This document shows positions 8,044 to 17,170 of a stretch of DNA of 36,881 nt, one piece after another. The notes beneath the pieces were generated by a model. It worked only from the letters and a program-made list of their open reading frames with translations. It was not told the DNA's origin and searched no databases. The DNA lies in the NCBI GenBank assembly GCA_036387315.1, contig DASVTY010000061.1, forward strand, positions 1 through 36,881. The letters are read 5' to 3'. Made by a program: the position numbers and the translations under genes. The DNA is from JALZCH01 sp036387315. GTDB taxonomy: Bacteria; Acidobacteriota; Blastocatellia; Pyrinomonadales; Pyrinomonadaceae. How positions within the stretch are numbered: position 1 is the stretch's first letter; the number at the start of each line of letters is the position of its first letter.

Positions 8044-9410
8044 TTTTTACCTCCGTTTTTTGTCGCCAGCGTCACAACAGTTTGATTTTTGTCCTGGAAA
8101 TACGTTCGGGCGGCGGCGCGTATGTCTTCGGGCGTAATCCGGTCGTAAAGCGCAAACAGTTTTTCAAGAGTTTCGGGCGTGCGTTTCAGAGCGATATACG
8201 GCGCAATGGTGTTAGCAATCGCGTCGTTGCTGTTCATCGCCATCGCGAAACCGTAACGCATCCGCGAGCGCGTTTGGTCGAGTTGTTTTTGCGGGACAAG
8301 TTCGCCCGTATATCGCTTGTATGTTTTGACGATTTCATCACGAACGTAATTCATGTCGGCGTCGGATTTGGCGCGAGCGTAAACCGTGAAAAGCTCCGGG
8401 TTAATTTTGTCTTCAAAATCCGGGCTGATAAAATCCGCTTTTTGCTCCTGCAAAACGAGCTTTTGAAACAAATCCGAGTTCTCACCGAAAGCTATCAGCG
8501 AGAGCAAATCGAGCGCGGCTTTATCTTTGCTCTCGTCCGAAAAAGCGGGACCGCGATAACCGACCGCGACATATGGCAAAGTCGGCGAAGTCCATTCGAT
8601 ATGCTCGCTGCGCGCCTTTTCCTGCGCCGGTTCGACCGGAATTTGCGGTTTGTAATCGCCCGGCTGCCAACTGCCGTAATATTTATTGACCATCGCCAAA
8701 ACCTCTTCGGGTTTGACATCGCCGACGACGACAATCGTCGTGTATTCGGGACGATAAAAACGATTGAAGAATTGCAGGCTGTATTCGTACTGATTCGGGT
8801 AATCCTGAATATCTTTTAGATAACCCATTGTCGTGTGGCTGTAGGTGTGTGTTTTATACGCCGTTTCGCGTAAGACTTCGTGCATTTTGAAAGTCGGCGA
8901 GGCGCTGTTTTTGTTGTATTCGCCAAGAACGGCGAGCGCTTCGGTTTTATATTCCGGCTGCGCGTATTTCAGACGCTGAAAACGGTCGGCTTCGAGCTGC
9001 ATAATCTCGTCCAAATCTTCTTTGGCGAAAGTCGCATGATAAACCGTGCGGTCGTCGGTCGTGTACGCATTGCTCGACGCTCCGGCTTTTTTCATAATCC
9101 GGTCAAAGCTTCCCGGCGGAAAGTTTTCGCTCCCGCGAAACATCAAATGCTCGAAAAAATGCGCGTAACCGGATTTTCCCGGCTCGATTTCGTTGCGCGA
9201 TCCTGCGCCGACGACTGTATAAAGCGCGACCAGATTCGGATAATCGGTCGGAACGGTGATGACGCGCAATCCGTTCGGCAAATCGTTAATCTTATAATCA
9301 TACGGAAAAACCTTGCGCGCGTTTTGCGCGTCAACAGCAATTACGTTTGCGGCTATTACCGCCACCGCGAAAAGAGCTAAAAATATCATTTTCATTTTAT
9401 TTCGTAACAC
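8040..9410 (-). CDS. M16 zinc metallopeptidase, active subunit
   Basis: 456 residues from a GTG at 9410. ATGs at 9395 and 9389 also give good signal peptides (MIFLALFAVAVIAANVIAVDA), and none has a clear Shine-Dalgarno, so the start is uncertain. The inverted zinc motif HxxEH is present as HFFEH (residues 84-88 of the long form), with the distal Glu in VLGEYNKN about 75 residues later. The second pitrilysin domain lies around residues 230-440. The protein is predicted periplasmic and probably degrades peptides. It forms a two-gene operon with the following inactive M16 protein, overlapping it by 4 bases. Confidence 0.92.
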   Translation of the reverse strand: MLRNKMKMIFLALFAVAVIAANVIAVDAQNARKVFPYDYKINDLPNGLRVITVPTDYPNLVALYTVVGAGSRNEIEPGKSGYAHFFEHLMFRGSENFPPGSFDRIMKKAGASSNAYTTDDRTVYHATFAKEDLDEIMQLEADRFQRLKYAQPEYKTEALAVLGEYNKNSASPTFKMHEVLRETAYKTHTYSHTTMGYLKDIQDYPNQYEYSLQFFNRFYRPEYTTIVVVGDVKPEEVLAMVNKYYGSWQPGDYKPQIPVEPAQEKARSEHIEWTSPTLPYVAVGYRGPAFSDESKDKAALDLLSLIAFGENSDLFQKLVLQEQKADFISPDFEDKINPELFTVYARAKSDADMNYVRDEIVKTYKRYTGELVPQKQLDQTRSRMRYGFAMAMNSNDAIANTIAPYIALKRTPETLEKLFALYDRITPEDIRAAARTYFQDKNQTVVTLATKNGGKK

Positions 9411-9645
9411 TCTGGGAGATAATCTTTGTTTCAGATGTCAGAAAACCTGTTGAAAGTTTATCCGAAAATCAAAATGTTGGCGACAAACCGCTTTTGTAAT
9501 CGTTCCGCTTTATAACAATTAGATATAAATCAAATTTCTCCGAGGAAATTTCTAACAATTACAGCTCCCACACCCGAAAAATTGATTTTCTAATCCGATT
9601 CTGAGGCTTGTAATAATCGTAAGTTCTCTACAAATCACTTTTCTA

Positions 9646-9674
9646 TTGTAATTCTTTAAGTTTCCTAGTATAAG
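9646..9674 (+). promoter_or_regulatory. Candidate sigma-70-type promoter
   Basis: TTGTAA (9646-9651), a 17-base spacer, then TATAAG (9669-9674), about 80 bases before the ATG at 9755. Matches to the consensus are 4/6 and 5/6. Predicted only. Confidence 0.4.
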
Positions 9675-9743
9675 TTTACTTATTCAAAGGCTTAGCCTTT
9701 AACAAAACTTATCGTCTGTTGATGGTTTTGCCAAAATTTGTAC

Positions 9744-9749
9744 AAGGAG
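9744..9749 (+). promoter_or_regulatory. Ribosome binding site that decides the start at 9755
   Basis: AAGGAG followed by AAAAA and ATG at 9755. It selects this start over an in-frame TTG at 9719 and ATG at 9722, and leaves the signal peptide at the very N-terminus. Confidence 0.8.
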
Positions 9750-9754
9750 AAAAA

Positions 9755-10756
9755 ATGCAGCAATTTAAAATCGCCTGCGCGCTCTTTCTAAATGTCATTC
9801 TGTTTTGCGGCAGTCTAACGCCAATCGTTTTCGCTCAGGATTCAAAAACGGCTTTGTTTCGCGGTTATCGCACCGGATATTCCGACGGTTATATGGCTGG
9901 CTACCGCGATGCGTCTGAAAAATTACAACGCAGCGTTGAAAAACATCAGGATTACGTCAAAGCCGACCGCGCTTATTTGCCCGAATACGGCGCGCCCGAA
10001 GATTACCGTGACGGTTATCAGCAAGGCTTTGAAACTGGTTACGCTACCGGCTTTGACCGTCAGAGCTTCGATTCGACCGTTCCGCCCACGCTCGAAAGAC
10101 GCGGCGGAAAGACCGTTTCAACAACAGCGAATCAAATAGAAACTCCGGTTTCAACAAATCCCGCACAGTCGGAAAGCGTTTCCGCCGCTACAAATTCCGA
10201 CGCTTTGATTGTAATTCCCCCCAATACCGAATTGATCGTTGAAATGCAGAGCAGTTTGAACACCAAAGACGCTCGGAAAGGCGATTCTTTTCAAGCCCGC
10301 GTCGTCGCGCCCGTTGAAATCGAAGGCGCAATCATCGAAGGTCGCGTGACGGATTTGCAAAAGCCCGGACGCATCAAGCGGCGCGCCGAGATGCAGCTTT
10401 CGTTTGACCGCATTTTGCTCAACCAAACGCGATGGTCGAATCTAAACGCGATGGTCGTCGAAGCGTTTCCTGCCGGAGACAAAAGCCTGAAAAATAACGT
10501 GAAAATGGTTAACTCGGAAGGAACCGTGCGGGGCAAAAGCTCTTTTAAATCCGACGCCATTATTGTCGGTTCGGCTGCCGGAACGGGCGGAACAATAGGA
10601 GCAATCGCGGGCGGTCCGGTCGGTTTTGCAGTCGGCGCAGCGGTCGGCGGCGCGTTCGGTTTGGGCGGCGTTCTCGTTGCGCGCGGCAAAGACATTCGAC
10701 TGAACGAAGGTCAGCGCCTCAGAATCAGAACCGCTTACGAAGCTCAAATCCGCTGA
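9755..10756 (+). CDS. Secreted glycine-zipper protein with YxxGYxxG repeats
   Basis: 333 residues. Signal peptide MQQFKIACALFLNVILFCGS and on to VFAQ. Residues about 30-100 contain tyrosine/glycine repeats (FRGYRTGYSDGYMAGYRDA and YRDGYQQGFETGYATGFDR). A Thr/Ser/Gln-rich linker follows. The next domain (about 150-230) starts IPPNTELIVEMQSSLNT and includes KGDSFQARVVAPV, resembling beta-rich periplasmic domains found in Acidobacteriota. A glycine zipper lies at about 275-310 (GTGGTIGAIAGGPVGFAVG), likely membrane-inserting. Unknown function; envelope location is inferred. A nonamer inverted-repeat region follows 2 bases after the stop. Confidence 0.72.
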   Translation: MQQFKIACALFLNVILFCGSLTPIVFAQDSKTALFRGYRTGYSDGYMAGYRDASEKLQRSVEKHQDYVKADRAYLPEYGAPEDYRDGYQQGFETGYATGFDRQSFDSTVPPTLERRGGKTVSTTANQIETPVSTNPAQSESVSAATNSDALIVIPPNTELIVEMQSSLNTKDARKGDSFQARVVAPVEIEGAIIEGRVTDLQKPGRIKRRAEMQLSFDRILLNQTRWSNLNAMVVEAFPAGDKSLKNNVKMVNSEGTVRGKSSFKSDAIIVGSAAGTGGTIGAIAGGPVGFAVGAAVGGAFGLGGVLVARGKDIRLNEGQRLRIRTAYEAQIR

Positions 10757-10758
10757 AA

Positions 10759-10869
10759 AGTCTAGCGAGTCTGGCAGGTCTGGCAAGTCTTGCGAGTCGA
10801 AGAAATCAAAAGAAAATAAATTCCAGTTGACTCGCTAAACTCGCCGGACTCGTAAGACTTGCCAGACTC
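10759..10869. repeat. Inverted pair of tandem 9-mer arrays
   Basis: Left array at 10759-10798: four AGTCTGGCA-like nonamers plus AGTC. Right array at 10829-10869: four reverse-complement copies. A 30-base A-rich spacer separates them, so the transcript can form a long imperfect hairpin. The right array ends 6 bases before the ATG of the SAM hydrolase and therefore forms its whole 5' leader; no normal Shine-Dalgarno is visible there. Confidence 0.85.
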
Positions 10870-10875
10870 CGAGAA

Positions 10876-11667
10876 ATGAAAATCATCACTTTAACCACAG
10901 ATTTCGGAACGTCGGATTATTTTGTCGGCGCGATGAAAGGCGCGATTTTAGCCGTTAACCCGGACGCGCATTTGGTTGACATTACTCACGAGATTCCGTC
11001 GCAGGACATCGAAGCCGCCGCTTTCACCCTTTTCGCCGCTCATCAGACGTTTCCCGCCGGAACGATTCATCTCGCTGTGGTTGATCCGGGCGTAGGTTCC
11101 GAGCGTCGGGCGATTGCGGCAATGACGGAAAAATATTTTTTCGTCGCGCCGGACAACGGGCTTTTGAGCTTTGTTTACGACGCAGAGCCTTTGGTCAAAG
11201 TTTTCAGCATTACAAACGAGCGGTTTTTCCGGCATCCTGTTTCAACGACTTTTCACGGTCGCGATGTGTTTGCGCCAATCGCCGGAGCTTTGTCGCGCGG
11301 AGTCGCGCCTGCCGAACTGGGCGAAGAAATCACGAATTTTGTTCGATTTGAAATTAAAAAGCCGATAAACATTGACGAAAACACAATCGAAGCTGAAATT
11401 TTTCACATTGACCGTTTCGGAAATTGTCTGGTCAATTTAAAGCGTGACGATATGCCGCAAAAATTTCTCGAACGCGGTTTTCGGGTTGAAATGATGGGGC
11501 GCGAGATTGAGCGGCTGCAAAATTTCTACGCGGAAGCAAATAAAACGGGCGAATTGTTTATGATTTTCGGGAGCGCAGGTTTTTTGGAGTTGGTCGCGTT
11601 TCGAGATTCGGCGGCAAAAAAATTAATAGTGGAAAAAAAAGCGGATTTAGTTGTAAAGTGTCGTTGA
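10876..11667 (+). CDS. S-adenosyl-L-methionine hydrolase (adenosine-forming), DUF62 family
   Basis: 263 residues. The N-terminus ITLTTDFGTSDYFVGAMKG is the family signature. The residues used by DUF62 enzymes to activate water are present: Asp70 (VVDPGVGSERR), Arg77 and His127 (TTFHGRD). Fluorinase and chlorinase relatives carry different residues at these positions, so hydrolysis of SAM to adenosine and methionine is the likely reaction, acting in the cytoplasm. The C-terminal domain contains IDRFGNCLVNL and MIFGSAGFLEL, also typical. Start ATG at 10876 lies just after the nonamer hairpin region, suggesting control by RNA structure. It converges on the DUF5916 gene. Confidence 0.9.
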   Translation: MKIITLTTDFGTSDYFVGAMKGAILAVNPDAHLVDITHEIPSQDIEAAAFTLFAAHQTFPAGTIHLAVVDPGVGSERRAIAAMTEKYFFVAPDNGLLSFVYDAEPLVKVFSITNERFFRHPVSTTFHGRDVFAPIAGALSRGVAPAELGEEITNFVRFEIKKPINIDENTIEAEIFHIDRFGNCLVNLKRDDMPQKFLERGFRVEMMGREIERLQNFYAEANKTGELFMIFGSAGFLELVAFRDSAAKKLIVEKKADLVVKCR

Positions 11668-11789
11668 CAAAAATGGCAGGAGCGACTTCCCTTGCTCGAA
11701 CGTACCGACCGCCACTTCGGAGTTTTTTTCAAACGGTCGTCACGCTCGTCGCAGCCGCTCCTGCTTTTTCCCCACGCGGGGAAATCGGT

Positions 11790-14429
11790 TTAGAAACTTC
11801 GTCGAAAGAGATACGAAGCTCTGATAAAAAAGGTTCTCGCGTTTCTCTCAAATTTCGGTTCGAGCTGTCCTGTAAAAGGGCTAAATCCGTTGTAATTAAA
11901 ATTATCGTTGTAGCCGACGTAAAGCGCGGTTCCCGGATTCGGGTTATAACCGAACAGCAATTGCCCGGCGGCTCTTGACGCCAGCGTGTCGTAATCAACG
12001 CGCGTGCGGACAAACGCGAAGCGCGTGAATTGATAAGTCGAGCGCAAGGTGAAAATGTTTGTATCGAACGCCGTTAATCCGGTGTCGTTGCGCGTCAGAC
12101 TCGCTTTTGTGTAATCGAGGGAAACGCGCAGCGGGTCAATTGGTTTGTAATTAAATCCGACGTTTAAATCAAACTGCCGCCCGGTTCCGGGATCGAGCTG
12201 TGATTTTCCTGCTAAAGCCGCGGGGCTGACTCGCAGATAACGATTTCCGCCGCCGAAATCGAAATCGTAAGCGTTCCAGATTGTGCCGATGAATCCGTAA
12301 GCGCTGAATTGTTTATTAAAAGTTTTGCTGGCGTTAACACTCAAATAAGGCTGATAAGTCGAGCGTTCGGGCGCGCCGAAAAATGCGCCGCCGTTCGGTC
12401 TGGTCGGAGCGCGTTTTAAACCGAATTCTTCCTCAAAAAGTCTTTCATAGCTGAGTCCGCCGCCGAAATTGACGTAGGTGCTTCCCTGCAAAGTCAGATT
12501 GACGTTTGAGCTAAGTCCAGCGTCCTGCGAGCGCCCTTTCCAGTCGTAAGCGATGTTCGCCCCGTGACGCCAGTCGGCGCGCAGGAGAAATCCTTTCGAT
12601 TTCGGTTCGGTGCTGAGACGGCTGCCCCAGAAAAGCGAGTTTGTATTTACACGGCGCGTAAAACCGGCATCGGCGCGATAATCTTTCGAGCGCCCGACGG
12701 CTTCGATAACCCAGCCGCGATTTTTCTCGGTGTAATCCAGATTCCAGTAATATCCGACGCCGTTTCCGACGCGATATTGTCGAAACGTATTTCCGCCGCA
12801 AATTTCTCTATTCCTCTGCGCCTGCGTTTGATTTAAATCAGGTTCAAAAGCGGCTTCACGAAAACAAGTCCGCGAATTGCTGCCGACCACTTGAAATTGC
12901 GAAACGAGCTTGGGGCTGTATTTGATACGCCCGTCAAAACCCGCGAGAAAATTGCGTTGTTCGGGAAAAATGCGAGCCGTGCCGAAAAACCCGACGTTGT
13001 TTTCTCTGCCGAAGTCGCGTTTTACGCGGACGACGGCGAAATGCGCGTTTTTGTCCAGAAATTCGTCAATTCCCGGTCTGACGGAAGGATCGTTGCGGTC
13101 GTCTTCGTCGTAATTTCCCGGCGCTTTGTCGGTCGCCGCGAGAAAACCGAACGAGGTTTTACCGATTTTTCCGGTTAATTTCGCCGCCGCGTCCGGGTCA
13201 ATAATCTGGCGCGAATAAAAAACTTGGAGCGGCGATTGGAAAATCTCGACGCCTTCCAAAAAGAACGGGCGTTTTTCCTGAAAGAAAATCGGAAAACGCT
13301 GGTTTGCCGTGACGACTGGCGCGTCGGCTTCGATTTCGGCGAAATCCGGGTTTATCGCCGCGTCTAGCGTGACGTTCGGCGTGATGCCGAATTTCATCGT
13401 GACGCCGATGTCTTGTTTAATCGGTTGATTGACAAATCTGCCGGGGTCTGGCAAAACGCCGTTCGGGTTAAGAGTCGGATGAAAAATGCCTCTGTCGTTA
13501 AGAATGTAGCGGGGAACGGTGCGCGTCCGGCGTCCGGTTTCCGAGAGCGTGATGCTCGGCACGATTTCCAGCGTGCGTTCGGTTTTGATGTTTTCGAGAC
13601 CGGTGATTTTGCCGTGTTTGACAAGCGTGCCGGAAATGTTGCGGTCGTCGGGCATCCACGAATCCAATTCGTCATTGAATCGGTCAATATTGCGCACGAC
13701 ATTGAAGCCCCACATTTTTCCTTTGCCAGCCGTATAGCGCAGAGATTTAAACGGAATTTTGACTTCGACAACCCAGCCGTCGGCTACAATTGAGCCTTTC
13801 GACTCCATCACGATGTCAACCGAGAAATCCTGTCCCTGTCCTTCGGTTTGAATTCCGTCCATCTGAATTCCGAGCGGATTAAAGCCGAGAATATAAGCGC
13901 GCCGCTGGTCGTTGTAAGTGTCGAGCCAGACGCGCACGTTATCTTCGCCGAAAACGTTATCGCGGCTGGCGACGGTGGCGCGAATTTTGTCCGGCTCGTC
14001 AAAACAGTGAAAAGCGAGATAAAGATGCCGCTCGTCGTAGCCGAGATAAGCGATTGTCGGTTTTGAAGCGGGAACATTGTCGCCGGGCGAGACTTGATAA
14101 AAATCCTTAAAAGTCGCGGCTTGCTGCCAAACCGCTTCGTCCAGTTTGCCGTCAATTACCGGCGATTGGTCAAAACGCGGGATTCGCATCGGCTCGGCTT
14201 TTTCAAGCGGCAAATTAAAGCGAGATTTTTTTACGGAGCCGTTTGCGTCTTTATCATCATTGCTCTTATTTTTTTTGGCGTCGGATTTTTTCGTCTCCTT
14301 TGCAGTCGGCGTGTTTTTTGGGGAAGGCTCGGTGGATGTCCTGACAATATTTGCCTGCGGGGGCGGCGCATCTTGAGAATAAGCTGCTGTTGATAAAAAT
14401 AAAAATGCGGTTAAGAGCAGTATTTTCAT
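11790..14429 (-). CDS. DUF5916 outer-membrane protein with CBM9-like N-terminal domain
   Basis: 879 residues. Signal peptide (ILLLTAFLFLSTAAYS-QD), then a Lys/Asp/Ser-rich linker to about residue 75. A carbohydrate-binding family 9-like domain follows (VIDGKLDEAVWQQA, YLGYDERHLYLAFHCFDEP, DNVRVWLDTYNDQRRAYIL). DUF5916 begins near NPDFAEIEADAPVVTANQRF and FFQEKRPFFLEGVEIFQSP, followed by beta-barrel strands to the C-terminus. The final residues (TFFIRASYLFRRSF) end in Phe with alternating aromatics, a typical BAM recognition signal. Ligand unknown; a role in glycan or polymer handling is inferred from the CBM9 fold. Confidence 0.88.
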   Translation of the reverse strand: MKILLLTAFLFLSTAAYSQDAPPPQANIVRTSTEPSPKNTPTAKETKKSDAKKNKSNDDKDANGSVKKSRFNLPLEKAEPMRIPRFDQSPVIDGKLDEAVWQQAATFKDFYQVSPGDNVPASKPTIAYLGYDERHLYLAFHCFDEPDKIRATVASRDNVFGEDNVRVWLDTYNDQRRAYILGFNPLGIQMDGIQTEGQGQDFSVDIVMESKGSIVADGWVVEVKIPFKSLRYTAGKGKMWGFNVVRNIDRFNDELDSWMPDDRNISGTLVKHGKITGLENIKTERTLEIVPSITLSETGRRTRTVPRYILNDRGIFHPTLNPNGVLPDPGRFVNQPIKQDIGVTMKFGITPNVTLDAAINPDFAEIEADAPVVTANQRFPIFFQEKRPFFLEGVEIFQSPLQVFYSRQIIDPDAAAKLTGKIGKTSFGFLAATDKAPGNYDEDDRNDPSVRPGIDEFLDKNAHFAVVRVKRDFGRENNVGFFGTARIFPEQRNFLAGFDGRIKYSPKLVSQFQVVGSNSRTCFREAAFEPDLNQTQAQRNREICGGNTFRQYRVGNGVGYYWNLDYTEKNRGWVIEAVGRSKDYRADAGFTRRVNTNSLFWGSRLSTEPKSKGFLLRADWRHGANIAYDWKGRSQDAGLSSNVNLTLQGSTYVNFGGGLSYERLFEEEFGLKRAPTRPNGGAFFGAPERSTYQPYLSVNASKTFNKQFSAYGFIGTIWNAYDFDFGGGNRYLRVSPAALAGKSQLDPGTGRQFDLNVGFNYKPIDPLRVSLDYTKASLTRNDTGLTAFDTNIFTLRSTYQFTRFAFVRTRVDYDTLASRAAGQLLFGYNPNPGTALYVGYNDNFNYNGFSPFTGQLEPKFERNARTFFIRASYLFRRSF

Positions 14430-14528
14430 TATAAATTGTCGTATTTAAGGCTATTTTATTGAGCGAAATTGAAGACATTTCTTAAACGCGGGCTGCGCCG
14501 AAAAGTTTCAAGCAAACTACGAAAAGTT

Positions 14529-14567
14529 TTGTGAGCGGTTATTTTTTAATCCAATAACCGCTCACAA
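14529..14567 (-). terminator. Hairpin terminator downstream of the DUF4097 gene
   Basis: 15-bp perfect inverted repeat (14529-14543 with 14553-14567), 9 bases past the stop codon of the minus-strand gene ending at 14576. On the minus strand AACTTTTC follows, a short T-tract. Confidence 0.65.
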
Positions 14568-14575
14568 TTTAATTT

Positions 14576-16603
14576 TTAGCCGAACAGCGGATTACGCAGC
14601 GGCACGAGATAAAAATTGTTATGAGAGATACGTACGTTTGATGCGCTGCGAACATAAATTTGCCCGTCGGCGGTCGTGCGTAATTTGTAGTTGGAGCTTC
14701 CGCCGCCGATTTTCCAAATGGTCGAGTTTCTGGTGTCTTTCGGTTCGCCGTTCGGCTCGATGCCTTCAAAGGTGACGTTTTTCGTCGTCGCTTCGAGCGT
14801 TGCCGAAGCATCCTGGTTTAAAGTCAAAACGGTTTCGCCGCTGACGGTGTTTGTCGAAAGAGCCGTGAAATTGCCTTCGAGAGCAATATTGCCCTCGGTG
14901 GTTCTGATTTTAGCTTCGCCGTCGAAACCGATCACGCGAACCCGACCTTCGCGCGCCGTAACAGACAAATTCCCTCCCGAATCGCGCACATCAATCGCGC
15001 CGTTGCTGCCGTCAAGCTCCACTTTTCCCGTGACGCCTTCAACCCGAATTTCGCCGCCGGACATAATTTTGACGTTCGATTTGCGCGGGACATAGATTTC
15101 AAGACGATAACGCTCGACTGTTTCGGGAATGTTTATACGAACTTCCAAACCGTTTTTTTGCAGCGACGGTTTGAATCCGCCCGCGCCGGCTTGCTGAACA
15201 AACCCGAAAGAAACTTCCGATTTATCCCAGCCGCGAATGCGAACCGCGCCGTTGCGCGCGGTTACGTTGAGATTCGGAGCGCCCTCAACCTGAAGGCTTC
15301 CGGCTTGACGGCGGCTGAGCGCAAAATGGTTATATTCTCCCGGCGAATCGCCGTCCATATCGAGGTCAATGTCAATATCCAAGTCCATATCAACATCAAT
15401 TTCAGGTATGGAAGCGCGCGCCTCTTCGACGGAGCGCCTGATTTCTTCCTGATCAATCTTCATCGCTTCTCTAGCGACTTTTTTTGATTCAGCGATTGCT
15501 TTCCTGATTTCCTCCCGCGTTTTTTCGTCCATATAAACGCTGCCTTCGATTGCCGGAGTTGGCGGAGCCGGCGGAGCTGGCGGAGATACCATAACGTTCG
15601 GTTTTACCTTCACCTTCGGAGGTTTCGGGGTTTTTACTTTCGGACCGAAATCGCCGTGGAAATCAACATCCGGTTCGTCAGTCTGGCTCAACAGATTGAC
15701 CGCCGCTTTCGGCGTACGCCCATCCTGATTGCGGCGAATGTTAATCGTGCCGTTGACGCTGCTCAAGCGAATCGGAATTTGTCCGTCGCCGAGTTTACCG
15801 TAAAGATTGGTGTTGACGTATTCACCTTTTTTGACAAGCAAACCAAAATCATTGCTGATATTGCCGTGAACGGTCGAGGCTTTGACAATTGCATCAACAT
15901 CGGATGGAAGCTGTAGCTTAACTGTGCCGTTGACGGTATCAACTCTGATTTCGCGGACGTTGCTCAGGCTGTCAAAACCGACGTTGAGCGTGCCGTTAAC
16001 GGTTGTGATATTCACCGAACCACGCAGGTTTTGGGCGGTCACATTGCCATTGACACTCGAAGATTTGACGATGTTCGTCATTCCGGCGAGTGTCACGTTG
16101 CCGTTGACGGTTTCGACTTCATTGAGTATGGCGTTGCGCGGGACGGTTAGTTTGTAATCAACCGAATATTCCGTGCAGCGATTGTCGTAACCGTTCGACC
16201 ACGTTCTTTGATTTTTGTCGCCGCTATTCACAATAATGTTGCGGTCTTTGCCAAATTCGGTCTCAACGCGCACCCAATTTGGATTGGCGTCAATCTGAAT
16301 TTCAATATCTTCGGGCTTTTCGCACTGAATCCGCTTTGTGGCTTCGACTCGCACTTCGTTTCTGTCCCAAGCCCCGACATCAACCTTGCCGTTGACGTTC
16401 GAGAGCGAAACGCGCCCGTTCGGATTAAGCGGATATGTTTGATCAAAACGCGAATCCTGCGCGGGCGTTTCGACGGTTTGTGCTTTTTCATCCGGGGCGA
16501 AATTTGTCGTAACTGGTTGCAAGCGCGGAGCGGGCTGCGGCTCGCCGGCGGCGCTTCCCGCCGAAATCATACCGGCAACTAACAATGAAATTATCCAAGA
16601 CAT
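14576..16603 (-). CDS. Exported protein with two DUF4097-type beta-repeat regions
   Basis: 675 residues from the ATG at 16603 (AAAAGGAAAAAG upstream, signal peptide WIISLLVAGMISAGSAAG). A longer reading from 16660 would hide the signal. Residues about 55-300 are a DUF4097 beta-repeat region with recurring VNG turns (SSVNGNVTAQ, TVNGTLNVGF, DTVNGTVKLQL). Residues about 325-400 are a Pro/Lys-rich linker (PPAPPAPPTPA) followed by a charged helix (TREEIRKAIAESKKVAREA). An acidic alternating stretch (DVDMDLDIDIDLDMDGD) lies at about 400-417. A second repeat region (SLQVEGAPNLNVTARNGAV to the end) follows. Probably an elongated, surface-exposed beta structure. Function unknown. Confidence 0.8.
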   Translation of the reverse strand: MSWIISLLVAGMISAGSAAGEPQPAPRLQPVTTNFAPDEKAQTVETPAQDSRFDQTYPLNPNGRVSLSNVNGKVDVGAWDRNEVRVEATKRIQCEKPEDIEIQIDANPNWVRVETEFGKDRNIIVNSGDKNQRTWSNGYDNRCTEYSVDYKLTVPRNAILNEVETVNGNVTLAGMTNIVKSSSVNGNVTAQNLRGSVNITTVNGTLNVGFDSLSNVREIRVDTVNGTVKLQLPSDVDAIVKASTVHGNISNDFGLLVKKGEYVNTNLYGKLGDGQIPIRLSSVNGTINIRRNQDGRTPKAAVNLLSQTDEPDVDFHGDFGPKVKTPKPPKVKVKPNVMVSPPAPPAPPTPAIEGSVYMDEKTREEIRKAIAESKKVAREAMKIDQEEIRRSVEEARASIPEIDVDMDLDIDIDLDMDGDSPGEYNHFALSRRQAGSLQVEGAPNLNVTARNGAVRIRGWDKSEVSFGFVQQAGAGGFKPSLQKNGLEVRINIPETVERYRLEIYVPRKSNVKIMSGGEIRVEGVTGKVELDGSNGAIDVRDSGGNLSVTAREGRVRVIGFDGEAKIRTTEGNIALEGNFTALSTNTVSGETVLTLNQDASATLEATTKNVTFEGIEPNGEPKDTRNSTIWKIGGGSSNYKLRTTADGQIYVRSASNVRISHNNFYLVPLRNPLFG

Positions 16604-17170
16604 CTTACTTTTTCCTTTTATTTGATGATGACGTTTAACGTGTTCCTGAACTAAAAACACCAGCGAGGAAAAATTTGTGACAAAAAATTTTTGCTTTCTT
16701 TCAAAACAATAGTTCGGGCAGTTTTTGACAAATTAAAGCTAATTGTTTTAGTTGTTTGTGACCAAACCAACAATTAATAAGAATCGGTTTTGATAATGGC
16801 GCGTCACCGAAATTCCAAATGTCTTATTCAATGTGATAAGTCGTAACGCAGATTTCTACCGGTTTTGTTTTCCGCCGCGCGGAGTATTTACTCAAAACTC
16901 AGCATTCTTATTTTAAGCCGTCGTTCGGCGGCGTATGAATGCATCTTTCGCCTACAGTTTTCAAAAAAATTCTTGTTTTTTTCTTTAATTTGCATACAGC
17001 AGAAATTCCATTTTCAAGAAATTTATCCAAAAATTAACGTTAAAATCTTGACACGCTTTTATAATGATAATAAAGTGTTTGCGATAAAGCGATTTTACAT
17101 CCTTGCTAAGTTTTGTGAATAGCTTTATTAAACTCAAACTAAAACTTTACAGAAGAAGAAGGAGCACCAA
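16604..17170. other. AT-rich divergent intergenic region
   Basis: 567 bases without a supported gene, between the DUF4097 gene (-) and the small peptide gene (+). It contains a promoter-like TTGACA at 17048 and a good ribosome binding site (AAGAAGGAG at 17156-17164) for the peptide. An 85-codon open frame at 16865-17122 has no ribosome binding site and is not called. Confidence 0.5.
17048..17076 (+). promoter_or_regulatory. Candidate promoter of the six-cysteine peptide
   Basis: TTGACA (17048-17053), a 17-base spacer, then TAAAGT (17071-17076). The -35 is perfect and the -10 matches 4/6. A better -10 (TATAAT at 17060-17065) is too close to this -35 to pair with it. It lies about 95 bases before the ATG. 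Confidence 0.4.

Larger units (their letters stand above)
9411..9754. other. Divergent intergenic region
   Basis: AT-rich region between the M16 operon (-) and the glycine-zipper protein (+). One promoter-like pair is visible for the + strand at 9646-9674. I see no RNA gene, repeat or open frame with a ribosome binding site. Confidence 0.5.

Noticed and set aside
8082..8819. Long open frame (245 codons) on the + strand
   Set aside because: Lies antisense within the active M16 gene, has no ribosome binding site and a composition typical of a shadow frame.
11676..11763. Inverted repeat CAGGAGCG/CGCTCCTG between the SAM hydrolase and DUF5916 genes
   Set aside because: Arms of only 8 bp with a loop of about 70 bases; too weak to call as a terminator.
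17048..17065. TTGACA paired with TATAAT at 17060
   Set aside because: The 6-base spacer is too short for a promoter; the later TAAAGT at a 17-base spacer is used instead.
16865..17122. 85-codon open frame upstream of the peptide gene
   Set aside because: No ribosome binding site, and it overlaps the promoter-like TTGACA of the peptide.
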